A DNA stretch of 64,000 bases from Thalassoroseus pseudoceratinae (GTDB lineage: Bacteria; Planctomycetota; Planctomycetia; Planctomycetales; Planctomycetaceae). Position 1 is the stretch's first letter, and every line of letters starts with the position of its first letter. The notes beneath the pieces are model-generated. The model saw only the letters and a program-made list of their open reading frames with translations. It was not told the DNA's origin and searched no databases. The translations under genes and the position numbers were made by a program. Below are positions 57,496-64,000 of this stretch, in pieces. The DNA is taken from assembly GCF_011634775.1 (NCBI RefSeq), contig NZ_JAALXT010000004.1, positions 496,001 to 560,000 of the forward strand, written 5' to 3'.

Positions 57496-58575
57496 TTAAC
57501 CGGCTTTACGTTGCGGTGTACTGAATGTTGCGTGCGGTCCGATGGCTCCGGTAGAGGTGCCGTCCCATTGGTGTGTTAACACGCAGCGTTGGACGCGGTC
57601 GGCCACTTCCATCGCCTTCAGAGCATCTTCGCCAGAACACTCCGGTCGCGATCCGGTTCGCACGCTGTCCGCGAAACTTGAAAGTTCGGCAGTCAACGCA
57701 TCGCCTTCTTCCACGGGAATCGAATCAACCGTGACGAATTTGCCGAAGACGTTGCTTTTGAGTTGCTCAATGTTCGCTCCCGGTTGTTGCGAACGCTCCA
57801 ACGGGGATGTGCCGAACAACAGCGTTTCGGACGGAGCATACCGAGTGACTTCGCGACTGGTGAAGTCCACCGTCGTCGTGCCTTGCGGAGACCAAATTTG
57901 CATCGACCGACTGCCGCTGGGATTGATCCGGCTTGCGGTCAGATCGGCAATACAGCCGCTTTCGAAGATCAACCGAGCTTTGACGACATCCTCGTTGCCG
58001 CCCATGACACACATGCCGAACGCTTGAACGTCGCGGACCGGTGAATCGACAACATCAAGGACCAAGTCGATATCGTGAATCATCAAATCGTGAACCACGC
58101 CGATGTCGGTCGAGCGGAATGAGTATGGACTGAGTCGCTCGGCCGAGATGTACTTCGGCGTGCCGCAGGCGTTTTTCGCAGCGACGGTTGCCGGGTTGAA
58201 GCGTTCCACGTGGCCGACTTGCAACGGGACATTCATCTCCGCCGCCACTCGGCAGAGTTCGCGGGCTTGATCAACGTCGATCGCCAACGGCTTTTCGACC
58301 AAGACCGGAATTCGCGCTTTCAGGAACGGCAAGGCAACATCAAGGTGATACGTTGTCGGGACGGCAATTGAGACTGCATCGATCACAATCTCCGACCCGA
58401 GTAGGTCGCGGTAATCGTCGACGCATTGGCAATGACACGACTGAGCAACACGCTCTCCGTTTGGGCTGGGGTCGGCGACAGCCACCAGTTCCACACCGGG
58501 CATCTCCGAGAGAATTCTCGCGTGATGTCGCCCCAAAGCTCCCACACCCACCACTGCCATCCGCAACCGTTTCAT
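57496..58575 (-). CDS. Gfo/Idh/MocA oxidoreductase, GnnA-like candidate
   Basis: 359 residues. N-terminal NAD(P)-binding motif VVGVGALGRHHAR at 8-20, EKP at 94-96 and the family's catalytic-region motif GHVERFNPA at 121-129. Start codon overlaps the lpxA stop by four bases (ATGA), which implies translational coupling. In some bacteria a Gfo/Idh enzyme next to lpxA (GnnA) oxidises UDP-GlcNAc at C3, the first step to a 2,3-diamino lipid A. The transaminase partner GnnB is not in the window, so the call is an inference. Confidence 0.8.
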   Translation of the reverse strand: MKRLRMAVVGVGALGRHHARILSEMPGVELVAVADPSPNGERVAQSCHCQCVDDYRDLLGSEIVIDAVSIAVPTTYHLDVALPFLKARIPVLVEKPLAIDVDQARELCRVAAEMNVPLQVGHVERFNPATVAAKNACGTPKYISAERLSPYSFRSTDIGVVHDLMIHDIDLVLDVVDSPVRDVQAFGMCVMGGNEDVVKARLIFESGCIADLTASRINPSGSRSMQIWSPQGTTTVDFTSREVTRYAPSETLLFGTSPLERSQQPGANIEQLKSNVFGKFVTVDSIPVEEGDALTAELSSFADSVRTGSRPECSGEDALKAMEVADRVQRCVLTHQWDGTSTGAIGPHATFSTPQRKAG

Positions 58576-59471
58576 GCCGCTCTCCGATGAATCGTTGTGT
58601 CCTGCGGACTCGCTTGCGCTGCTGAATCCGCTGGAAGGGTCTCTTTTGGTTTTTCCACACTTCGGACGGCCTCACGCGACCGCCCCATTTTTCCATGTTG
58701 CTGGGCTTCGACGAAATCGAGCAGCATCGTCAACTCGTTGGGAAGCTCAACCCCCAACTCGGCTGTGAATGTCTTACGAATGGAGTCGAGGCGTTTGTGT
58801 TCCCGATACAACAGACGGTGCGCCCGCTTGATGACGCGAATCGTGTCGTTCGAAATTCCTCGGCGTCGCATACCAACAATGTTGATCGTCTTGATTTCCG
58901 GATTGTCACTGCCGGCGGTAAGCATGAACGGAGGCACGTCGTGCGGCACACGACATCCACCGCTGACAAAGCAAAGTTTGCCCAACGTGGAAAAGTGATG
59001 CACCACGGAATTCCCCGAGACGATGGCTCCATCGTGAACATGCACATGCCCACCGAGCAGCACCCCGTTTACCAAAATCACGCCATTGCGGATATGGCAA
59101 TTATGAGCCACATGAGAGTTGATCATCAGCAAGTTGCCGTTGCCGATGCGAGTTGTGTGGTCTTCTTTTTCCGCACCCCGGTTGACGGTCACGCCTTCAC
59201 GGAATTGGTTTTCGTCACCAATTTCAACGTACGTCTCACCTTCCTCACGGTAACTGAGATCCTGAGGAGCCGAACCAATGACCGATCCGGAGAAGAATTC
59301 ATTCCGCTCACCAATTTTGGTGTGGCCGACGATCGTCACATGATCGTGCAATCGCGTTCCGTCGCCGATTTCGACGTGCGGGCCAACCACGCAAAACGGA
59401 CCGACTTCAACATCGTCACCAAGCTGGGCGTGCGAATCGACGTGAGCGAGGGGGGAAATCTTGCAAGACAT
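58572..59471 (-). CDS. lpxA: Acyl-ACP--UDP-N-acetylglucosamine O-acyltransferase
   Basis: First enzyme of lipid A synthesis. 299 residues. Left-handed beta-helix of hexapeptide repeats (residues 1-200: IGDGTRLHDH, IGERNEFFSG, IGDENQFREG, VHVHDGAIVSG) and catalytic His123 in HVAHNCHI, with a helical C-terminal domain; an extra Pro/Ser/Lys tail is present at the end. Third of the skp-lpxC-lpxA-oxidoreductase block. Confidence 0.93.
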   Translation of the reverse strand: MSCKISPLAHVDSHAQLGDDVEVGPFCVVGPHVEIGDGTRLHDHVTIVGHTKIGERNEFFSGSVIGSAPQDLSYREEGETYVEIGDENQFREGVTVNRGAEKEDHTTRIGNGNLLMINSHVAHNCHIRNGVILVNGVLLGGHVHVHDGAIVSGNSVVHHFSTLGKLCFVSGGCRVPHDVPPFMLTAGSDNPEIKTINIVGMRRRGISNDTIRVIKRAHRLLYREHKRLDSIRKTFTAELGVELPNELTMLLDFVEAQQHGKMGRSREAVRSVEKPKETLPADSAAQASPQDTTIHRRAA

Positions 59472-59687
59472 AGCATCGTCCTTGTGCTACGACACGACTG
59501 GCCGACGCAGTCCTTGCATCGCCCCGATTGGTCATGCAATTCACCTCATGACCAAAGTCGTTCGATCCGAATTGAGGTTACCTTTGTTTGTTCTTCGGCA
59601 CACCTCACCCCTTGCCAGGAGTCAAGAAATTTGAATTCGGCACTTTCGGTAAACTTTGCCGTTTCGAGACACTCATCAGGGCCGATA

Positions 59688-60560
59688 TCAAGCCGCGCGG
59701 TTCTCGATGGCGACGGCATTCTGTTGGCTCAGGAGGGTTCGCACCATCTCACGGTTCATTTGGTGTCCCGAGCGAACCGCTTGGAATCGACCGCTCAGAG
59801 TTGTACCGGATAATGCAAAATCACCGAGACAGTCCAAGATCTTGTGTCGAGCACACTCGTCGGCGGCTCGGATCTCGTTCCCGACGACACCATTCCGTCC
59901 GAAGATCAACAGGTCGCTGGCTTTCGTGCGTTTGCCGTAGCCGAGTGCCCGCAAGGCTTCAATTTCTTCTTCGAGAATAAATGTCCGAGCGAACGCGATT
60001 TCGTTGATAAACGTTTCCCGCGTGATTTCGAAAGTACGGGACTGGGCCGGAATTGGCGAATCCGGGCCATAGTCGAGCGAATAACCAATGACGAGCTTTC
60101 CGCCCTGTGTCGGTTCCGCTTCGACCCGACTGTCCTTCCCCGAGACCACCAGCGATCTTCCGACAGCAATTTGGGAGCAATAGGCATCCTGCTCGACCAC
60201 CCCACCCTTCAGCAAGGCTTCCACAAATGCTTGCGAAGAGCCGTCACAACCGGGGGGTTCGGCGGCATTGAGTTCGACCAAGCAGTTGTCGATCTCCAAA
60301 CCGGCCAGAGCCGCCATCACGTGTTCGGTGAGTTCCACCGTCACACCGTCCATACTGATCGCGGTTCGACGCTCGCGCGGAATCGCGTACTCAATGCGGG
60401 CGGGAATGGCCTTCGATCCCGGAACATCCGTCCGTAGAAACCGAATGCCATGATCTGGCGCGGCGGCATGAAAGTACACGCGAACATCGGCACCGGTGAT
60501 AAATCCGATTCCGTCCGTCCACACCGAATGGGCCAAAGTTTGCTGACGTCGTGGCGTCAC
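59688..60560 (-). CDS. lpxC: UDP-3-O-acyl-N-acetylglucosamine deacetylase
   Basis: Committed step of lipid A synthesis; zinc deacetylase. 290 residues. Zinc ligands visible: His80 in TEHVMAAL, His239 and Asp243 in CARHKILDCLGD; the catalytic-region His266 in SGHQMN and Glu79 are conserved. The usual N-terminal motif GVGLHSG is GIGFITG here, so the His at that site is replaced by Ile. Not fused to FabZ. Situated between the Skp-like gene and lpxA. Confidence 0.92.
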   Translation of the reverse strand: MTPRRQQTLAHSVWTDGIGFITGADVRVYFHAAAPDHGIRFLRTDVPGSKAIPARIEYAIPRERRTAISMDGVTVELTEHVMAALAGLEIDNCLVELNAAEPPGCDGSSQAFVEALLKGGVVEQDAYCSQIAVGRSLVVSGKDSRVEAEPTQGGKLVIGYSLDYGPDSPIPAQSRTFEITRETFINEIAFARTFILEEEIEALRALGYGKRTKASDLLIFGRNGVVGNEIRAADECARHKILDCLGDFALSGTTLSGRFQAVRSGHQMNREMVRTLLSQQNAVAIENRAA

Positions 60561-60670
60561 GAGTGCTCTCCCAACCGCGGGTGCTCACGTCCATTCCAGA
60601 GATTCTGGGTTCCACTGCTGTCTCGTTCAGCAATGCTTCCAGCAACTGACAATCCGGTCTGATTCGTCGA

Positions 60671-60700
60671 AGCCCGGAGGATACAAAGATCCCCCGGGCT
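60671..60700 (-). other. Hairpin between skp-like gene and lpxC
   Basis: AGCCCGG/CCGGGCT stem with further pairing inside. There is no T-run on the minus strand, so it may be a weak terminator or a processing site that separates skp from lpxC. Confidence 0.35.
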
Positions 60701-60722
60701 GAAGATTCGACGAGCGTTCGCA

Positions 60723-61355
60723 CTATTTGGTGCTGGTGCCGGTTCCGCCTTGAGCGGTCATGTACTTGCGGTTGAGGTACTCGAGAACCGTGTCGGTGAT
60801 GTCGAGTTCTTTGCCGAAGCTGACAACCTGACGGTTCATGCTTTGCAGAATTTGTTGTGGGTTGCCACTGGCGTCTTCAACACCATCGCGGCTAAATCGC
60901 ATGATCAACGAGTACTTGTAGTGGTTGGCGTACAGTTCGACGGCTTCGCTGACTTCGAGGTAAACCGTCTTGTAGATTTCGGCTTCTTTTCGCAGGAAAT
61001 CTCGTTGAGCGATTTTACGGAAGGCTTCGAATTGGGACGCTTTTTGAGCCAATTCTGACTCGAACTGTTTGAACTCCGAGCTGCCTTCTTTGAACTGCTT
61101 GGCTTTCTCCTGGATTTGCTTCAACTCACCAGCCATTTGCTTGGCTTTGAGATCGCTTTGTTCGATTTCCGCTTTCAAATCATTGCGGAGAGCTTCGAAC
61201 TTCTTGTAGTTCTTGAACACGAAAGCCATGTCGATCAGACCGACTTTGAACTGACCGCTGCTGGCGGCCGGCTCGGCTTGTGCGAACGCCGCTGGGGTGG
61301 CAGCAAGTCCGGCGACTAAAACGAACGATGCAACGAGGGTTGTGAACTTCTTCAC
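60723..61355 (-). CDS. OmpH/Skp-family periplasmic chaperone
   Basis: 210 residues from the GTG at 61355, which has AAGGAG eight bases upstream and opens a signal peptide (KKFTTLVASFVLVAGLAATP); a longer frame upstream is not signal-like. The mature protein is a long coiled-coil hairpin (KFEALRNDLKAEIEQSDL, LKQIQEKAKQFKEGSSEF, FRKIAQRDFLRKEAEIYK). Skp holds outer-membrane proteins in the periplasm and is usually encoded next to lpx genes. The end is Gly/Thr/Ser-rich. Confidence 0.88.
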   Translation of the reverse strand: MKKFTTLVASFVLVAGLAATPAAFAQAEPAASSGQFKVGLIDMAFVFKNYKKFEALRNDLKAEIEQSDLKAKQMAGELKQIQEKAKQFKEGSSEFKQFESELAQKASQFEAFRKIAQRDFLRKEAEIYKTVYLEVSEAVELYANHYKYSLIMRFSRDGVEDASGNPQQILQSMNRQVVSFGKELDITDTVLEYLNRKYMTAQGGTGTSTK

Positions 61356-61603
61356 GGCCTGCACTCCTTTGCTGTGCCGAAGAACCCCAGTGAATTTCAC
61401 TTCCCAGGGGCTACGAATGGAAATTGGCGTCTCGATCGGTCAAGAAGACCGTCGCCGAACATCGGCGGAAATGTTGCACATTCGAACCAATGGGTCAACA
61501 CCATTCTCAAGTTTCGGGATTGGGAAATTTGAAATTGAGTTTAGGATGCAGGAACACCGCCAACACGTAAGTCTTTTCACTCCTTCAAGAATACGTCAAA
61601 CCC

Positions 61604-62980
61604 ATGCAATTCACCTCCTTCGGAGCTGCGGGCGAAGTCACTGGCAGTCAGCACTTGATCGAGACGGAGTCCGTCCGCTTGCTACTCGATTGCGGACTCT
61701 TCCAAGGTGAACGCGCGGAAACCTACGCCAAGAACGCCCATTTCCATTTTGAACCGAAGAAACTCGACGGCGTGATTCTCTCGCACGGCCATATTGACCA
61801 CTGCGGAAATTTGCCGCGGTTGGTGAAGCAAGGCTTTGCCGGTCCGATCTTCTGCACACCAGCCACGGCGGATGTCGCGGAAGTCATGTTGCTCGACAGC
61901 GTTCACATTCAACACGAAGACGCCGCGTATCTCGCGGAGAGTCTTGGTCCGGATGCTCCCCCCATCGAACCGTTATACACCGAAGCCGACGTGCGAGCCG
62001 CCTGCGAGCGGTTTGAAACGTTGGAGCCGGGGGATTGGCATCGCGTGGGCAAACCCCTGCAAATTCGTTTCCAACACGCCGGTCACATTCTTGGTGCCGC
62101 CATCACGGAATTGGAAATCGAAGACGACCGGGAACTTCGGCGGGTCGTTTTCACTGGAGATTTGGGGCGTTGTGGCATGCCGCTCCTACCCGACCCGCAA
62201 CAGGTCGATGCCTGTGATGTCTTGATTGTCGAGTCGACGTACGCCAACACCGTCCATCCACCGTTAGCCGACCTCAAAGACCGTCTCGCGAAGATTGTTC
62301 ATCAAGCAACCGAACGGAATGGGCGTGTCATCGTGCCCGCATTCAGCTTGGGACGCACGCAAACTCTGCTGGCGATCTGGCGGGAACTTCAGGAATCCGG
62401 CCGTCTGCCCGAGATGCCTCTGTACATCGACAGCCCGTTGGCTCATCGCTTGGAAACCGTTTACGAACGACACCCCGACGCGGTGAAGTCGCCGGATACT
62501 TCGATCTTTGCCGATCTTCCAAACGTTCACACCATCCGTACACAACGCGACAGCATGGCATTGAATTCTCGGCAAGAACCATTCGTGGTCGTTGCAGCGA
62601 GCGGGATGTGCGAACACGGGCGGATTCGACATCACCTGTTGCACGCCCTGCCCAACGAGAACAACACAATCGTGCTGATCGGATTCCAAGCCCGAAATAC
62701 GCTGGGCCGCTCACTGAGCGAGGGAGCGAAAACGGTTTCCATTCTCGGATACGAAACCCCGGTCCGGGCCGATGTCGAAGTTCTTTCCGGACTCTCCGCC
62801 CACGCTGACGCCGAAGACCTGCGTTGGTGGTTTCGCAGCATGACAGAAACCGGCGGTGTCGGCCAAGCGTTCATCGTTCATGGCGAACCTCAAGCCGCCA
62901 CTGCATTGGCGGCTCAAATTCGCGACGATTGCAACGAAGACCCAATCATCCCTGAATGGCGTGAGACATACACCACATGA
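61604..62980 (+). CDS. Beta-CASP metallo-beta-lactamase (RNA-processing type)
   Basis: 458 residues. Metallo-beta-lactamase core with His61, His63, Asp65, His66 (SHGHIDH), a later HAGHILGAA, and the FTGDLG motif, plus the inserted beta-CASP domain (VPAFSLGRTQTLLAI, and VVAASGMCEHGR). The C-terminus has LSGLSAHAD, the typical end. Such proteins cleave RNA as endo/exonucleases. No signal peptide; start at the ATG close to a good upstream spacing. Convergent with the next gene. Confidence 0.92.
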   Translation: MQFTSFGAAGEVTGSQHLIETESVRLLLDCGLFQGERAETYAKNAHFHFEPKKLDGVILSHGHIDHCGNLPRLVKQGFAGPIFCTPATADVAEVMLLDSVHIQHEDAAYLAESLGPDAPPIEPLYTEADVRAACERFETLEPGDWHRVGKPLQIRFQHAGHILGAAITELEIEDDRELRRVVFTGDLGRCGMPLLPDPQQVDACDVLIVESTYANTVHPPLADLKDRLAKIVHQATERNGRVIVPAFSLGRTQTLLAIWRELQESGRLPEMPLYIDSPLAHRLETVYERHPDAVKSPDTSIFADLPNVHTIRTQRDSMALNSRQEPFVVVAASGMCEHGRIRHHLLHALPNENNTIVLIGFQARNTLGRSLSEGAKTVSILGYETPVRADVEVLSGLSAHADAEDLRWWFRSMTETGGVGQAFIVHGEPQAATALAAQIRDDCNEDPIIPEWRETYTT

Positions 62981-63023
62981 ATTTCACGCATGGAAGGTGA
63001 TCGTCAACGCGAACGTCTGGACA

Positions 63024-63536
63024 TCATTGCATTTCGTCGTCGACTGGGAAACCATCCGGACCGAAGACCACCGTCCGCATGTTTTTCTCTTTCGGTGCGG
63101 AACTCGCCGCCTCACTTGGTTTTTCATCGCTGGACCGTTGGAACGGACCTGCGGAATCCGACTTCGATTGCTCTGCCACCACTGGCTCGGGCGGTTTTGG
63201 TTTGGCGGGCTCCTTCGGTTCTGGAGTCGGCTCAAACGTCGGAGACTTCGGGGCTTCCTTCTTGATGTTCTTCAGAATCGGCCCGCCAGCTTTCATCTGA
63301 GCATACTTGCGAACACCTTCCAACTCAGGAAGCTTTTCTTCGGTAGCCTGCAAATCTTCGTTCACGGCTTCCAGCAGTTCATCAAGCAATTCCGGCCGCA
63401 GTTTCGATTCGGACAGGTCAGCTTTCTTCCGTTCGACGTACGACTGAATGCCCTTCAGCTCGACAATTTCCAACTCGGCATCTTCGATATCTTTTTGAAC
63501 ATCTTCCAGTAACTGCGAGAAATCAATGCCCGACAT
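63024..63536 (-). CDS. Coiled-coil protein with disordered tail
   Basis: 170 residues from the ATG at 63536 with GGAAGGTG upstream; the longer frame upstream is not conserved in character. Residues 1-85 are helical (FSQLLEDVQKDIEDAELEIV, LLDELLEAVNEDLQATEEKL), the rest is Pro/Glu/Lys/Ser-rich and disordered (PTPEPKEPAKPKPPEPVV). No signal. No family recognised. Convergent with the beta-CASP gene, 43 bases apart. Confidence 0.68.
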   Translation of the reverse strand: MSGIDFSQLLEDVQKDIEDAELEIVELKGIQSYVERKKADLSESKLRPELLDELLEAVNEDLQATEEKLPELEGVRKYAQMKAGGPILKNIKKEAPKSPTFEPTPEPKEPAKPKPPEPVVAEQSKSDSAGPFQRSSDEKPSEAASSAPKEKNMRTVVFGPDGFPVDDEMQ

Positions 63537-63865
63537 GAGATGACACCTTCCAATCAAGCCGACCGACCGATCCTTGCAGCCCAGACCGATCCAAAATTGT
63601 GAGACCCAACTTCGCCGAGATGGATGAGTATCCATCACAGACGGTTTATCGTAATCGAAACCGGTACGCGTTCAACCCGAGTCCACCCGGTTCGATTGTT
63701 TCCTCACAGACAAGATCACATTTCGAGGATTCGGCAGGACAGGCAAAGTTGGTTGGTGCCCAGCTTGATCGACCTGTCCCACCTCTCAAAACCATTCTCG
63801 TCGAAGTCGCTTGAAAAGACGAGCAAATTCGCCGAACGGCTCGATTGATCGCACCTTTGCCTCGC
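63537..63865. other. 329-base intergenic region, no gene seen
   Basis: Leader of the coiled-coil gene and trailer of the truncated gene at the window end. I see no repeat, terminator hairpin or promoter that I would report. Confidence 0.4.
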
Positions 63866-64000
63866 TTACGGTGCGTCGATGCTGTTGGCGTCGGCTTCAA
63901 ACTGCCGGAGCATTTCCGGCAACGCTAGCCGACCACGAGCGTACTTCGCGGCCTCGCTTTCGGGGTAATCCCAACGACACTTGTTGTATCGTCGGTACGC
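63866..64000 (-). CDS. C-terminal end of a probable TPR-like gene, truncated by the window
   Basis: The last 44 codons before a TAA at 63866, read to the window edge. The sequence contains YNKCRWDYPESEAAKYARGRLA, where the pattern P-x-S-x-A-A-K-Y-A-x-x-R is typical of tetratricopeptide helices. The gene starts beyond the window. Confidence 0.55.
   Translation of the reverse strand, partial: AYRRYNKCRWDYPESEAAKYARGRLALPEMLRQFEADANSIDAP

Noticed and set aside
58695-59813. 372-codon plus-strand open frame across lpxA
   Set aside because: It is antisense to a clear lpxA with complete hexapeptide repeats and has no recognisable domain.

Overview
The window comes from a bacterium of the phylum Planctomycetota (class Planctomycetia). 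The evidence is the paralogous families that are typical of that group and appear here together: two cytochrome-c-like DUF1549/DUF1553 (PSD1) proteins each paired with a Tat-exported DUF1501 protein, four DUF1559 type II pseudopilin-like proteins with near-identical N-termini, a giant Ser/Thr kinase with WD40 repeats, and many small lipoproteins. Genus cannot be decided from the sequence alone. I see no plasmid, phage, insertion sequence, tRNA, rRNA or CRISPR array; this looks like a chromosomal segment with moderate GC.

Layout. 1-2202: 3' end of an F1Fo ATP synthase operon (atpG end, atpD, atpC). 2438-4678: two lineage hypotheticals and an O6-alkylguanine-DNA alkyltransferase. 4696-15536: two PSD1 + DUF1501 modules transcribed away from each other, with a lipoprotein gene between them. 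15569-21376: housekeeping genes argS, rsfS, the membrane pyrophosphatase hppA with a structured leader, and divergent rpmA (L27). 21567-25391: a membrane protein and a DUF2760 + Hsp70-like pair. 25682-28659: two DUF1559 pseudopilin genes, each with a small lipoprotein gene. 28794-31520: small membrane proteins including DUF420 and a cysteine-less peroxiredoxin-fold protein. 31821-34933: a compact ketosynthase, acyl carrier protein and FAD oxidoreductase locus. 35104-36361: a third pseudopilin/lipoprotein pair. 37145-46322: a 2321-residue kinase-coiled-coil-WD40 protein, then a propeller-like protein and an M50-like membrane protease. 46348-52669: a HEAT lipoprotein, an exported PCMT, small proteins, a metallo-beta-lactamase protein and an exonuclease-WYL fusion. 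53025-57402: a Wza-like export lipoprotein, two small secreted proteins, a fourth pseudopilin and lipoprotein. 57496-61355: outer-membrane genes (Skp-like chaperone, lpxC, lpxA, Gfo/Idh/MocA oxidoreductase). 61604-64000: a beta-CASP metallo-hydrolase, a coiled-coil protein and a truncated gene.

How the genes work together. ATP synthase and the ion-pumping pyrophosphatase both serve membrane energetics. The skp-lpxC-lpxA-oxidoreductase block is an outer-membrane/lipid A block, and the oxidoreductase overlapping lpxA suggests a diamino-sugar form of lipid A. The pseudopilin/lipoprotein pairs, PSD1/DUF1501 modules and Wza-like protein are envelope functions. The ketosynthase-ACP-oxidoreductase locus is the best candidate for an uncharacterised small biosynthetic system.

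The most interesting non-gene signals are a predicted three-way-junction RNA in the hppA leader, a dispersed repeat present in four divergent copies all in the same orientation, and an internal protein repeat in the giant kinase whose spacings (42, 42, 35, 35, 35, 42 residues) are all whole numbers of heptads.
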